Shown piece after piece: positions 44,714 to 53,105 of a stretch of 64,000 nucleotides of DNA; position 1 is the first letter of the stretch; every line of letters begins with the position of its first letter. Origin of the DNA: Nocardia sp. (GTDB lineage Bacteria; Actinomycetota; Actinomycetes; Mycobacteriales; Mycobacteriaceae); the NCBI RefSeq assembly GCF_025465275.1, contig NZ_JAODNK010000006.1, forward strand, positions 38,394 to 102,393, given 5' to 3'. The notes under the pieces are model-generated. The model was not told the DNA's origin, did not search any database, and saw nothing but the letters and a program-made list of their open reading frames with translations. The position numbers and the translations under genes are program-made.

Positions 44714-45528
44714 GGTGCGCCGACTGCTCGCGCGACGCCCTGGATGACTCGAAGGCGTCCGTCAGCCAGGGCGTGCGTCAGGTTCGCGGCCTTCTGTGCG
44801 AAGTCGGTAACGAAGGCGTGCAGCCCGAGTGGTGCGGGCGGCAGTGCCAGTATCGCCTGCATCAGAGCGGTGGCCTGGTCGGTGAGATCGTTCCAATGTT
44901 CGATCTCGAAACCCGAGGACTCGACAACGGCGCGCAATTCACCGGACCCGACCAGGTGGCCCAGGTCGGGTCGATCGGCCCACGGCAGTGGATAGACGAG
45001 CTCGCCGTTCTCACCAGAGGTGATGTCCCACATGGCAAGTCGGCCACCATCGACCAGCACCCGGCGCGCTTCCCGGTAGAGGCTGGCCTTGTCGGCCACG
45101 TTCATCTGCACGTGCTGACTGAAGGCAACCTGGAAGGTGGCGTCGGCGAACGGCAAGTCGGTGACATCGGCTCGGCGCACGGAGATCCGATCATCCAGTC
45201 CGACAAGCTGATTGAGCCAGCGCGCCGTGTCGCAGTACTCCTCGGTCAAATCGACGGCGGTCACCCGGCAGTGGCAGCGGTCGGCGACGAAACGGGCGGT
45301 GCCACCGATTCCGCTGCCCGCGTCGAGCACCTCGTCCGTAGCGGTGATCCCGACCAGATCCACCAATTGGCTTGTGGCATAACGCCCCATCGTATGGAAG
45401 TCCTCGAGCAGCGCGAGATCTTCGGGCCGGAGATGCTCGAGGTCCTTCCCCGCGACTATCAGCGCCTGCTCGATATTGCGCCGCGATACGCCGGTCGAGT
45501 ACTGGGTATGGATCAGTGTGTCTTTCAT
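44698..45528 (-). CDS. SAM-dependent methyltransferase, class I
   Basis: A 276-residue Rossmann-like methyltransferase: motif I VLDAGSGIGGTARFVA, VTAVDLTEEYC (post-I acidic residue), ADVTDLPFAD and FSQHVQMNV. The pattern is close to glycine/sarcosine- or sterol-type small-molecule methyltransferases, but the acceptor cannot be named. ATG 45528 (MKDTLIHTQ) has AGGAG 7 nt upstream; the frame extends further without support. It diverges from a TetR gene across a dyad at 45566-45592 and is probably the target of that repressor. Confidence 0.88.
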   Translation of the reverse strand: MKDTLIHTQYSTGVSRRNIEQALIVAGKDLEHLRPEDLALLEDFHTMGRYATSQLVDLVGITATDEVLDAGSGIGGTARFVADRCHCRVTAVDLTEEYCDTARWLNQLVGLDDRISVRRADVTDLPFADATFQVAFSQHVQMNVADKASLYREARRVLVDGGRLAMWDITSGENGELVYPLPWADRPDLGHLVGSGELRAVVESSGFEIEHWNDLTDQATALMQAILALPPAPLGLHAFVTDFAQKAANLTHALADGRLRVIQGVARAVGAPQSRS

Positions 45529-45565
45529 GCCCAAGCTCCTTCGCCCCGACCGGCTTGCCGAACAT

Positions 45566-45592
45566 CGAATATGTTTCTGAACAACATGTTCG
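45566..45592. promoter_or_regulatory. Candidate TetR operator between methyltransferase and TetR genes
   Basis: CGAATATGTT and AACATGTTCG are inverted arms matching at 9 of 10 positions with a 7-nt spacer. The site lies 38 nt upstream of the methyltransferase ATG and 104 nt upstream of the TetR start. Confidence 0.65.
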
Positions 45593-45695
45593 ATTATGCT
45601 GTCGGTGAGGAGTCGCTGGTCAACAACCAGTTCCGGGCATTCGTTCACTACCGGACATCAGCCGAGAGGTTGTCCGGAAAGTCGAGGAGGCAACC

Positions 45696-46268
45696 GTGGC
45701 CGAGCAGGACCGCCGGATTCGCCGCACTCGAAAAACCTTGCACGAGGCGTTCATAGCCCTCGTCCTCGACAAGGGCTACGAAAACATGACCGTGCAGGAC
45801 ATCCTGGACCGCGCCGACATCGGCCGCTCCACCTTCTACGTCCACTACCGCGACAAAGAAGCCCTCCTCACCGCCACCTTCGACAGCATGCGCGAGCAAC
45901 TGGAAGCCGACTTCGCCCACATGAATTCGGCCGGCCTGCCGATCGAGGTCGACCGCCCCGCCGCCCTCCTGTTCGACCACGCCTACCGCAACCAGCGCGT
46001 CTACCGCGCACTCTGCGGCAAACAGGGTGGCACCGTAGTAACCGGCCACCTACACGGCTTCATAGTCCAACTGCTCTCGAACCACCTCCCGCAACAGCAC
46101 CCCGACACCGAACCCTGCAACACCCCACCCCCCGAGGTAGTCGCAGAGTTCTACGCCGCCGCTACGGTCGGCCTACTCGCCTGGTGGATCGACAACGACT
46201 TCCACCGCGCCCCCACCCACCTGACAAACGACTTCCGCCAACTAGCCACCCACGGCACCCAGTCGTAA
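45696..46268 (+). CDS. TetR-family regulator
   Basis: A 190-residue TetR protein with HTH at about 10-56 (EAFIALVLDKGYENMTVQDI, then RSTFYVHYRDKEALL). The C-terminal part resembles the TetR_C_33 / DhaS-like group (LLAWWIDNDF). GTG 45696 is preceded by GAGGAGG. The second half of the gene uses more A-ending and rare Pro/Thr codons than its neighbours, perhaps a sign of separate origin. It diverges from the methyltransferase gene, its likely target. Confidence 0.9.
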   Translation: MAEQDRRIRRTRKTLHEAFIALVLDKGYENMTVQDILDRADIGRSTFYVHYRDKEALLTATFDSMREQLEADFAHMNSAGLPIEVDRPAALLFDHAYRNQRVYRALCGKQGGTVVTGHLHGFIVQLLSNHLPQQHPDTEPCNTPPPEVVAEFYAAATVGLLAWWIDNDFHRAPTHLTNDFRQLATHGTQS

Positions 46269-46278
46269 CCGACACTAT

Positions 46279-46294
46279 CGCTGCAATAGCAACG
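46279..46294. promoter_or_regulatory. hipBA operator copy 1
   Basis: CGCTGCAATAGCAACG, the first of three near-identical 16-bp sites (consensus CGTTGC-AATA-GCAACG, an inverted repeat). Outer flanks CACTA and TAGTG extend the dyad here. Confidence 0.7.
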
Positions 46295-46338
46295 ATTAGT
46301 GGAGAAATCTGCCCGACCCCACTCGTCAGATGAACTAT

Positions 46339-46354
46339 CGTTGAAATAGCAGCG
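46339..46354. promoter_or_regulatory. hipBA operator copy 2
   Basis: CGTTGAAATAGCAGCG, 60 bp from copy 1, the most degenerate of the three sites (two arm mismatches). It is preceded by ACTAT as in copy 1. Confidence 0.65.
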
Positions 46355-46410
46355 TTAAGATATCAGGAGCCCAAGCCGACTGGAACGATTGCAGAATCCA
46401 GCAGCACTAG

Positions 46411-46426
46411 CGTTGCAATAGCAATG
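46411..46426. promoter_or_regulatory. hipBA operator copy 3
   Basis: CGTTGCAATAGCAATG, 72 bp from copy 2 and ending 12 nt before the chosen hipB ATG. A bound repressor here would block transcription or initiation directly. Confidence 0.7.
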
Positions 46427-46438
46427 ACAGGAGGGCAA

Positions 46439-46744
46439 ATGACTGGGTCGGGACCGCGTAGGCGACCGCGTATCGAGTCAGGCCTACTTGCCGACTTCGG
46501 AGCCTTCATCGCAGCCCGTCGCCATGCACTGAAACTGACCCAGCTCGAGGTGGCAGAACTCGCGGACGTCGGCTTGTCATCGGTGCGCACTCTCGAGGCG
46601 GGACAAGCCTCGCCGACTCTCGCAGTCACGCTGCGCGTATTGGACACTCTCGGACTGGCGCTGGTGAGCATGCCGCATACGGATGCGCGAGCACTGACCG
46701 ACAACACCGTCGAATTGCGTGCGGCAGTGACTGGTTCGTTGTGA
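46439..46744 (+). CDS. hipB: HipB-like antitoxin / Xre-family DNA-binding protein
   Basis: A 101-residue protein with an Xre-type HTH (FIAARRHALKLTQLEVAELA, then LSSVRTLEAGQASPT), the HipB arrangement. HipB neutralises the HipA kinase and represses its own operon by binding palindromes upstream. ATG 46439 is chosen because AGGAGGG sits just before it; an ATG at 46424 lies inside the third operator. The stop overlaps the hipA GTG by four bases. Three palindromic sites upstream are its probable operators. Confidence 0.88.
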   Translation: MTGSGPRRRPRIESGLLADFGAFIAARRHALKLTQLEVAELADVGLSSVRTLEAGQASPTLAVTLRVLDTLGLALVSMPHTDARALTDNTVELRAAVTGSL

Positions 46745-47988
46745 CCACACCTGCTGAACTCCGAACCGTCGACGAGGCCGACGTATACAAAGCGGACCGC
46801 ATCGCCGGACAATTGCGCCGCGAGCGCGACGACGTCACGTTCACATACGCCGAGCCCTATCTCGCCGATCCCACAGCACCAGCCGTTGCCTTCACATTGC
46901 CCAAGCAGGCCAGTGCCTTTCGATCTACCGGAGGTTCGGTCCCTGCCTTCTTCGCAGGACTGCTTCCGGAAGGTCTGCGGCTGACTGCAATCACCAGGGC
47001 CGCACGTACCAGCGAGGACGATCACTTCAGCATTCTGCTGGCCGTCGGCACCGACACAATCGGTGACGTGCAGGTCGTGCCTGCGGGAACAGTTCCGCAT
47101 GCCCCACTTCCGCTGTTCGGGAAGACCGATCCGGCGAGCGCCGATTTCACCGCCCTGTTCGCTCGCGCGACCTCGACCGATGTCGACGACCTCGACAGGA
47201 CCGCCCTGCCCGGCGTTCAGGTGAAGGTCTCCGCGCAAATGATCTCGACGCCGGTCTCCACCGCCGGAGGGCCGGCGATACTCAAACTCAATCCGCCCGA
47301 GTACCCGCTGCTGGTCGAGAACGAGAACTTCTTTCTGAATATGGCCAGCGCCTGCGGCATACGAGTTCCGCGGCACCAACTCGCCACCGACAGAAACGGC
47401 CGCACAGCGCTTTTCATCGACAGATTCGACCGCGTCGTCGAGCACCGCCGGATTCGCCGCCTGGCCCAGGAAGATGCGTGCCAGGTTCTCGGTCGATATC
47501 CAGCCGCAAAGTACCGAATCACGTTGCAGGAAGCCATTATCGGCCTTGCCGACGCCGTCACCGAAGGCCGCGGCTCACAGCGGCTGACTATCCTGCAGAT
47601 GCTCGAGATCGCAGCGTTCAGCTACCTCATCGGGAATGGCGACCTGCACGGCAAGAACTTGTCGATCCAGCAGAACGCCGACGGAATCTGGGAAGCAACA
47701 CCGGCATACGACCTGCTCAGCACCCAGCCATATCTGAGCTGGAACGACCCCATGGCGCTGCAACTGTACGGGCGCGATGCGAAACTCGTCCGCCGCTGGT
47801 GGACCGAGGCGGCCACCCGCCTCGGCATCCCCGACCGAGCCATCAACCGCAGCCTGACACGCATTGTCGATGCCACAGATCCATGGATCGACCGGGTGGC
47901 CGAAATCGGATTCGACGACAAGACCACCCGGCACTTGGCGAGAATGATCGCGGAACGACGTGAACAGCTGCGACAACCCGCGCACTGA
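46741..47988 (+). CDS. hipA: HipA-like serine/threonine kinase toxin
   Basis: A 415-residue HipA-family kinase. FFAGLLPEGLRL is the N-subdomain hallmark; ENENFFLNMA and FIDRFDR lie in the N-lobe and hinge, GNGDLHGKN (Asp301, His303, Asn306) is the catalytic loop and YDLLST (Asp324) the Mg-binding motif. E. coli HipA phosphorylates glutamyl-tRNA synthetase and causes dormancy. All kinase residues look intact, so the toxin is probably active. The start is GTG overlapping the hipB stop. Confidence 0.92.
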   Translation: MTTPAELRTVDEADVYKADRIAGQLRRERDDVTFTYAEPYLADPTAPAVAFTLPKQASAFRSTGGSVPAFFAGLLPEGLRLTAITRAARTSEDDHFSILLAVGTDTIGDVQVVPAGTVPHAPLPLFGKTDPASADFTALFARATSTDVDDLDRTALPGVQVKVSAQMISTPVSTAGGPAILKLNPPEYPLLVENENFFLNMASACGIRVPRHQLATDRNGRTALFIDRFDRVVEHRRIRRLAQEDACQVLGRYPAAKYRITLQEAIIGLADAVTEGRGSQRLTILQMLEIAAFSYLIGNGDLHGKNLSIQQNADGIWEATPAYDLLSTQPYLSWNDPMALQLYGRDAKLVRRWWTEAATRLGIPDRAINRSLTRIVDATDPWIDRVAEIGFDDKTTRHLARMIAERREQLRQPAH

Positions 47989-47999
47989 TTCGCAGAGTC

Positions 48000-48027
48000 T
48001 GTCCTTGATACCCGGGGCTGTTCGTCG
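48000..48027 (+). promoter_or_regulatory. ECF42-type promoter 1 (DGPF protein and sigma factor genes)
   Basis: TGTCC, a 16-nt spacer, then TTCGTCG, ending 35 nt before the DGPF gene ATG. The same two boxes at the same spacing occur at 49619-49646 and 50473-50500. This suggests autoregulation by the sigma factor of the same operon. Confidence 0.75.
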
Positions 48028-48062
48028 TATCGATGAAGGCTTGTCGAAGCTGGAGGAGAGCG

Positions 48063-48383
48063 ATGAAGTATCTGCTGATGATTGCCACCGATGAGTCCAA
48101 GGTGCTGGAGGTGGAGGGGTGCTCGGCGTGGGCGCGGGAGATGACGGAGCGGGGGGTGTTGCACGAGGTCACGGGGTTGCGGCCGACGAGTGATGCGACG
48201 ACTGTGCGGGTTCGGGCGGCGGAGGTGCTGCTGTCGGATGGGCCGTTTGCGGAGACGAAGGATCAAATCGGCGGGGCGGCGTTGATCGAGTGTGCTGATT
48301 TGGATGAGGCTATCGATATTGCGTCCAGGCATCCGGCGGCGGCGCTGGGGGCGATCGAGGTTCGACCGCTGATGGTGCAGTGA
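48063..48383 (+). CDS. DGPF-domain (YCII-related) protein
   Basis: A 106-residue alpha/beta barrel protein of the YCII family with the motif SDGPFAETKDQIGG, found in proteins genetically linked to ECF42 sigma factors. The family is proposed to be enzymatic or regulatory, but its activity is not established. ATG 48063 has GGAGGAGAG upstream; the MKYLLMIA start is typical. The next gene, the sigma factor, starts within the stop codon (GTGA). Confidence 0.9.
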   Translation: MKYLLMIATDESKVLEVEGCSAWAREMTERGVLHEVTGLRPTSDATTVRVRAAEVLLSDGPFAETKDQIGGAALIECADLDEAIDIASRHPAAALGAIEVRPLMVQ

Positions 48384-49618
48384 ACGCCGAGGTCGATGCC
48401 GCGGTGGCGGAGGCGTTCCGCAGTGAGCGGGGGCATATTGTCGCCACGCTGATTCGGGTGACCGGCGACTGGGAGCTGGCCGAGGAAGCGGCGCAGGAGG
48501 CATTCGCCACCGCGCTGCAGGTGTGGCCCCGGGCTGGGGTGCCGCGCAAGCCGGGGGCCTGGCTGACCACCACGGCCCGCAATCACGCCATCGACCGCGT
48601 GCGCCGGAATACGGTGGGCGGGGCCAAATTACGGGAGTTGGCGGTGCTGACACCACCTTCGGACGCCGGCCTGTTCGATGCGGAGGAGATTCGCGATGAT
48701 CGGCTGCGGCTCATTTTCACGTGCTGTCATCCGGCGTTGGCGTTCGAATCGCAGATCGCGCTCACCCTGCGGACACTGGCCGGGCTGAGCACGGCGCAGA
48801 TCGCGCGGGCCTTCCTGATGCCGGAGCAGACACTCTCGAAGCGGCTCGTGCGGGCCAGGGCGAAGATCAAGAATGCGGGCATTCCGTATCGGGTACCGCC
48901 CGCGCATCTGCTGCCGGAGCGGACGACCGCGGTGCTCGGGGTGCTGTATCTGATCTTCAATGAGGGATATTCGGCGACGATCGGCGCCGACATGATCCGG
49001 GAGAGTCTGAGCGCCGAGGCGATTCGACTGCAGCGACTGCTGGTCGAATTGATGCCCGATGAGCCGGAGGCGCAGGGGCTGCTGGCATTGATGCTGCTGC
49101 ACGATGCGCGGCGCACGACCCGGGTGAACGACGCCGGAGCGTTGGTATCGCTCGAATTCCAGGATCGATCGAAGTGGGATCGGGGCCGGATTGCCGAGGG
49201 CACAACGATTCTCGACAGCGCGATGCCGCGCGGGCCGGTGGGTCCATATCGGGTGCAGGCGGCAATCGCGGCCTGCCATGTGACCGCACCGACCGCCGCG
49301 GAGACCGACTGGGCGCAGATCGCAGGGCTGTACGACCATCTCGTCGGGCTGGTGCCCTCGCCCATCGTCCGGCTCAATCGGGTTGTGGCGATCGCTATGG
49401 CGGACGGACCGGACGTGGGACTCGCACTTTTGGCCGATCTGGAGGCCGAGAAGGCGCTCGCCGAAAACCATTTGTTGCCCGCGACCAGGGCCGATCTGCT
49501 GCGGCGGCTCGGTAGGTCCGAAGAGGCGGCCGCCAGTTATCGGCGGGCGCTGGACCTGGTTGCGACCGATGCCGAGCGCCGGTATCTCACCCTGCGACTC
49601 GAGGAACTCTCGCAGTGA
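48380..49618 (+). CDS. ECF42-type RNA polymerase sigma factor with long C-terminal extension
   Basis: A 412-residue sigma factor. Regions 2 (ATLIRVTGDWELAEEAAQEA, then PGAWLTTTARNHAIDRVRR) and 4 (AFESQIALTLRTLAGLSTAQ, LSKRLVRARAKIK) fill the first 185 residues, and the rest is a helical repeat extension (DUF6596/TPR-like) characteristic of ECF42 and thought to control activity in place of an anti-sigma factor. The pairing with a DGPF gene is the ECF42 hallmark. GTG overlaps the DGPF stop. Three matching promoters nearby are its likely targets. Confidence 0.92.
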   Translation: MNAEVDAAVAEAFRSERGHIVATLIRVTGDWELAEEAAQEAFATALQVWPRAGVPRKPGAWLTTTARNHAIDRVRRNTVGGAKLRELAVLTPPSDAGLFDAEEIRDDRLRLIFTCCHPALAFESQIALTLRTLAGLSTAQIARAFLMPEQTLSKRLVRARAKIKNAGIPYRVPPAHLLPERTTAVLGVLYLIFNEGYSATIGADMIRESLSAEAIRLQRLLVELMPDEPEAQGLLALMLLHDARRTTRVNDAGALVSLEFQDRSKWDRGRIAEGTTILDSAMPRGPVGPYRVQAAIAACHVTAPTAAETDWAQIAGLYDHLVGLVPSPIVRLNRVVAIAMADGPDVGLALLADLEAEKALAENHLLPATRADLLRRLGRSEEAAASYRRALDLVATDAERRYLTLRLEELSQ

Positions 49619-49646
49619 TGTCCGGATCGGGTCATGCCGTTCGTCG
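49619..49646 (+). promoter_or_regulatory. ECF42-type promoter 2 (hydrolase gene)
   Basis: TGTCC-N16-TTCGTCG overlapping the sigma-factor stop region and ending 35 nt before the hydrolase ATG, the same distance as at promoter 1. Identical boxes and spacing to promoter 1. Confidence 0.75.
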
Positions 49647-49681
49647 GCATAACACATCGACCCGATACCTAGGAGTTCACC

Positions 49682-50467
49682 ATGAGTCCAGAACCGCACA
49701 CCGGCAAGGTCGTCTCCGCGGACGGCACCGTCATCGCCTTCGATCGGCTGGGTGACGGGCCACCACTGGTCCTCGTGCTCGGAGCCTTCAATGACAGATC
49801 GACCCACCAGACCTTCGCGGTCGAATTGGCCTCGTATTTCACGGTATTCAGCTACGACCGGCGCGGGCGGGGCGGCAGCGGCGATGCGCCGGTGTACTCC
49901 GTCGATGCCGAAATCGCCGACCTTGCTGCCATTGTCGCGCAAGCGCCCAGCGCGCCTGTGGTCTTCGGCTACTCCTCCGGCGCGGTGCTCGCGCTGGCGG
50001 CGACGGCCGCCGGGGTTCCGGTGAGCGGCCTCGCGCTCTACGAGCCGCCGCCGATCCGCGCGGATGAGCCCTTTGCCGAGCGGCTGGATCGGTTGGTCGC
50101 GGCGGGACAGCGCGGCGCGGCGGTGGAATTGTTCCAGACCGACGTGATCGGAATACCGGAATCTGTTGTCTCCCAGCTGCGTAATGCGCCGTTCCGGCCG
50201 GCGCTGGAGGCAATGGCGCACACGCTGGTTTATGAGATGACCATCCTCGGCGGAGTGGTGCGACCTGCCGACTCGGCGGCAGCGGTGTCGGTGCCGACGG
50301 TCGTCATGGTGGGTGAGCAGAGTCCACCACTGCTGCATGAATCCGCGGCGGCGATCGCCTCGGCGAATGCCCTCTTCCGCTTGCAGGTGCTCGCCGGGCA
50401 GAACCACGACATCGTGCCCGAAGTAGTGGCCCTCGCGCTGAAAGACCAATTCCTGCAACAGCATTGA
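49682..50467 (+). CDS. Alpha/beta hydrolase
   Basis: A 261-residue hydrolase with YDRRGRGGSG, nucleophile motif GYSSG, an acidic residue in VVMVGEQSP and the catalytic His in GQNHDIVPE. No signal peptide. Substrate unknown; the nearest general group is the esterase/haloperoxidase-like alpha/beta hydrolases. AGGAGT precedes the ATG. It has its own ECF42-type promoter, so it is probably a regulon member rather than a read-through gene. Confidence 0.9.
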   Translation: MSPEPHTGKVVSADGTVIAFDRLGDGPPLVLVLGAFNDRSTHQTFAVELASYFTVFSYDRRGRGGSGDAPVYSVDAEIADLAAIVAQAPSAPVVFGYSSGAVLALAATAAGVPVSGLALYEPPPIRADEPFAERLDRLVAAGQRGAAVELFQTDVIGIPESVVSQLRNAPFRPALEAMAHTLVYEMTILGGVVRPADSAAAVSVPTVVMVGEQSPPLLHESAAAIASANALFRLQVLAGQNHDIVPEVVALALKDQFLQQH

Positions 50468-50472
50468 CTGTC

Positions 50473-50500
50473 AGTCCGTTCACGGACGTCCTGTTCGTCG
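50473..50500 (+). promoter_or_regulatory. ECF42-type promoter 3 (MFS exporter gene)
   Basis: AGTCC-N16-TTCGTCG just after the hydrolase stop and 28 nt before the MFS GTG at 50529. Four of five bases of the upstream box and all of the downstream box match promoters 1 and 2. Confidence 0.7.
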
Positions 50501-50528
50501 GTTGAGTGCAACCGATGGAAGGACTTCT

Positions 50529-52073
50529 GTGGACATCACCAACGAACCTACGACGGTTAGAGCGGGGCGACGCGAGTGGCTCGGGCTGGCGGTACTCGCA
50601 CTACCCATTCTGCTGATCTCGGTGGACTTCAGCGTCCTCAATCTCGCACTACCGAAACTCGCCTCGGACCTGGCGCCGAACAGCAGCCAGCAACTGTGGA
50701 TCTTGGATATCTACGGATTCATGATCGCCGGATTCCTGATCACCATGGGAACGCTCGGCGACCGCATCGGCCGCCGACGGCTGATGCTCTGCGGTGCAGC
50801 GGCTTTCGGCGCGTGTTCGGTACTCGCGGCCTATGCGGCAAGTCCTGGGATGCTCATCACCGCGCGAGCCTTGATGGGCGTGGCCGGTGCGACCCTCGCA
50901 CCCTCCGGACTGGCGCTGATCGGCACCATGTTCGCCGACCCCAAACAACGTGCGGCAGCAGTGGCGGCCTTCACCAGTTGCTTCATGGGCGGCGCCATCA
51001 TCGGCCCGATCGCGGGTGGTGTTCTCCTGGCGCACTTCTGGTGGGGCTCGGTGTTTCTCCTGGCAGTGCCGGTAATGTTGCTGCTGCTGATCGCAGGCCC
51101 ACTGCTGCTGCCCGAATACCGGAACCCCGACGCCGGGCGGCTCGATATCCTCAGCGTCGCGCTGTCATTGGCGGCAATCCTGCCGACCGTCTACGGAATC
51201 ACCGAACTGTCTCGCAACACCCACCAGCCCCTGGCCTGGGCAAGTGTCGCCCTCGGCGCCCTCGTCTTCGGCGCATTCGTGCTGCGGCAGCGCACACTCC
51301 AGCAGCCTCTCCTGGAACTGCGTCTGTTCAGCAACCGAATCTTCCGCGGCGCCTTCACCCTCAGCCTGCTGGTCGGCGCCGTCCAAGGCGGCAGCATCCT
51401 GATGATCAATCTGTATCTGCAGACGGTGCTCGGCTATTCGACGCTCCGAGCCGGACTGTGGATGGTGCCACCGGCAGTCGCCATGCTGCTGACCATCGGC
51501 CTCGGCCCCGCCCTGGCCCGGACAATCCGCCCGGCCTACATCACCGCCGCGGGCCTGACCGTCGCGGCACTCGGCTACGCCCTCATCACCCAGGTGAACA
51601 CCACCACCGGCCTACCCGCGCTGATCATCGGTTTCGCCATAGCCATGGCAGGCATCGGACCGGGCCTGGCACTGGGCTACGACCTCGTGCTCGGAGCAGC
51701 ACCGGCCGAAATGGCAGGCTCCGCATCAGCAACCGCGGAGACCGGAGGCCAATTCGGAGTGGCCGCAGGCGTTGCGGTGCTGGGCAGTATCGGCGCAGCG
51801 GTATACCGCGCGCATATGCCCGCCCCCATGGCACTACCCCCGATACCCGCCGGTCAAGCACACGAAAGCATCGCAGGCGCAATAACAGTCGCCCATGACG
51901 TGCCGCCCACCCTGCGCTACGAAGTACTCGAATCCGCCCGAACGGCATTCACCACCGGGCTGCACACAGTGGCCGCCATCGGCGCAGTCGTCTTCATCGC
52001 ATTGGCAGCCCTGGCCATCGTCGAGCTTCGACAGGCCCTGCCCAGCAACAAGATTCAGCCGGACAACACCTGA
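50529..52073 (+). CDS. MFS drug exporter, DHA2 (14-TM) family
   Basis: A 514-residue EmrB/QacA-type transporter with about 14 membrane segments; LLISVDFSVLNLALPKLA is helix 1, LDIYGFMIAGFLITMG and GDRIGRRR follow as motifs D1 and A. GTG 50529 is chosen: GGAAGGA lies 8 nt upstream and it leaves a short leader after the promoter at 50473-50500, whereas the TTG at 50502 would overlap the expected transcription start. It probably exports the compound or stress agent sensed through the sigma factor. Confidence 0.92.
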   Translation: MDITNEPTTVRAGRREWLGLAVLALPILLISVDFSVLNLALPKLASDLAPNSSQQLWILDIYGFMIAGFLITMGTLGDRIGRRRLMLCGAAAFGACSVLAAYAASPGMLITARALMGVAGATLAPSGLALIGTMFADPKQRAAAVAAFTSCFMGGAIIGPIAGGVLLAHFWWGSVFLLAVPVMLLLLIAGPLLLPEYRNPDAGRLDILSVALSLAAILPTVYGITELSRNTHQPLAWASVALGALVFGAFVLRQRTLQQPLLELRLFSNRIFRGAFTLSLLVGAVQGGSILMINLYLQTVLGYSTLRAGLWMVPPAVAMLLTIGLGPALARTIRPAYITAAGLTVAALGYALITQVNTTTGLPALIIGFAIAMAGIGPGLALGYDLVLGAAPAEMAGSASATAETGGQFGVAAGVAVLGSIGAAVYRAHMPAPMALPPIPAGQAHESIAGAITVAHDVPPTLRYEVLESARTAFTTGLHTVAAIGAVVFIALAALAIVELRQALPSNKIQPDNT

Positions 52074-52077
52074 TGAT

Positions 52078-53001
52078 CTACACGGGTTGCTGTTGGCGGC
52101 GGTATTGGCCTGGGGGAAGGCCGTATTCACGTTTGAATGCTTTGGAGAACGCGTATTCCGAGCTGTATCCGCAGCGTTGAGCGATGGTGTGAATCGGGCT
52201 GTCGGTGCGATCCAGTAGCCGGGCCGCAGTGATCATTCGCCACCACGTGAGATAGGTCAGCGGTGGTTGGCCGACAACGGTGGTGAAGCGCTTGGCGAAA
52301 GTCGCGCGAGAGACTCCGGCGTGGTTGGCCAATTCCTCTACGGTCCACTGGTTTTCCGGTTGCCGGTGGATGAGGTGCAGCGCAGTGGCAATCGCCGGAT
52401 CGGTGAGGGCGGTGGCCCAGCCGGTGGTGGTGCGATCAGCGTCTTCATCGAGCCAGGCGCGCAGCACGTACAGCAGCAACATATCGATGAGCGCGGGCAG
52501 GATGGCGTCGGTGCCGGAGCCCGGGCGATGCAGTTCACTGCCGAGCATGTCGACCGTGGCGCGGAGCGCACGGTGTTCGCCGATACGGGCCGGCAGATGG
52601 ATCACCGGCGGCAGGGTTCGCAACAGTGGATGGGGACGGACGACGTCGAATGTGTAGCAGACACACAGTATTTCGGTGACCGCACCCGGGCCGGGAATGT
52701 CCAGTTCCACCACCGAGTAGCCGCTCCCCCGGTTCGGCTCGAATTCCACAGCGGGACTGCCGGGTTGGTCGGCCAACGTATGGGCATGCCGGGGTCCGGT
52801 GAACAGAATGTCCCCGACCCCCAGGGTCACGACCGGCGACCCGTCAGCCGGAACGAGGCTGCATCCACCCTGCAGCACGATGTGACAGCAGGCGGCATCG
52901 CTGGCGGGAAAGCGCACACCCCACGGAGCTCGGCAGGTGCTGCGGCCCGCATATGGCTGGCCCGCCCGCATGGCGGCGAGCACATCGCTGAGAACGTCCA
53001 C
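52078..53001 (-). CDS. AraC-family regulator with cupin sensor domain (copy 1)
   Basis: A 307-residue AraC protein: N-terminal cupin_6 domain (about 1-180; HIVLQGGCSL, LGVGDILF) and a C-terminal double HTH (ELANHAGVSRATFAKRF, then IAQRCGYSSEYAFSKAFKR). It is paralogous to the AraC gene at 57521. It diverges from a quinone-oxidoreductase-like gene across an intergenic region with three TCAGAC repeats and probably activates it in response to a small molecule. Confidence 0.93.
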   Translation of the reverse strand: MDVLSDVLAAMRAGQPYAGRSTCRAPWGVRFPASDAACCHIVLQGGCSLVPADGSPVVTLGVGDILFTGPRHAHTLADQPGSPAVEFEPNRGSGYSVVELDIPGPGAVTEILCVCYTFDVVRPHPLLRTLPPVIHLPARIGEHRALRATVDMLGSELHRPGSGTDAILPALIDMLLLYVLRAWLDEDADRTTTGWATALTDPAIATALHLIHRQPENQWTVEELANHAGVSRATFAKRFTTVVGQPPLTYLTWWRMITAARLLDRTDSPIHTIAQRCGYSSEYAFSKAFKREYGLPPGQYRRQQQPV

Positions 53002-53020
53002 GGAAAGAACGTATCACCGG

Positions 53021-53052
53021 TCTGATCAGACGATCAGACAAGAAATTCAGAC
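53021..53052. promoter_or_regulatory. TCAGAC repeats, candidate AraC binding region
   Basis: TCAGAC occurs at 53026-53031, 53034-53039 and 53047-53052, and TCTGATCAGA (53021-53030) is a palindrome. The cluster lies between the divergent AraC and oxidoreductase genes. Confidence 0.55.
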
Positions 53053-53105
53053 AACAGACCATTTTTCATCCGATGCCGGAGATTTACGGTCGTCTCATGG
53101 ATGGA

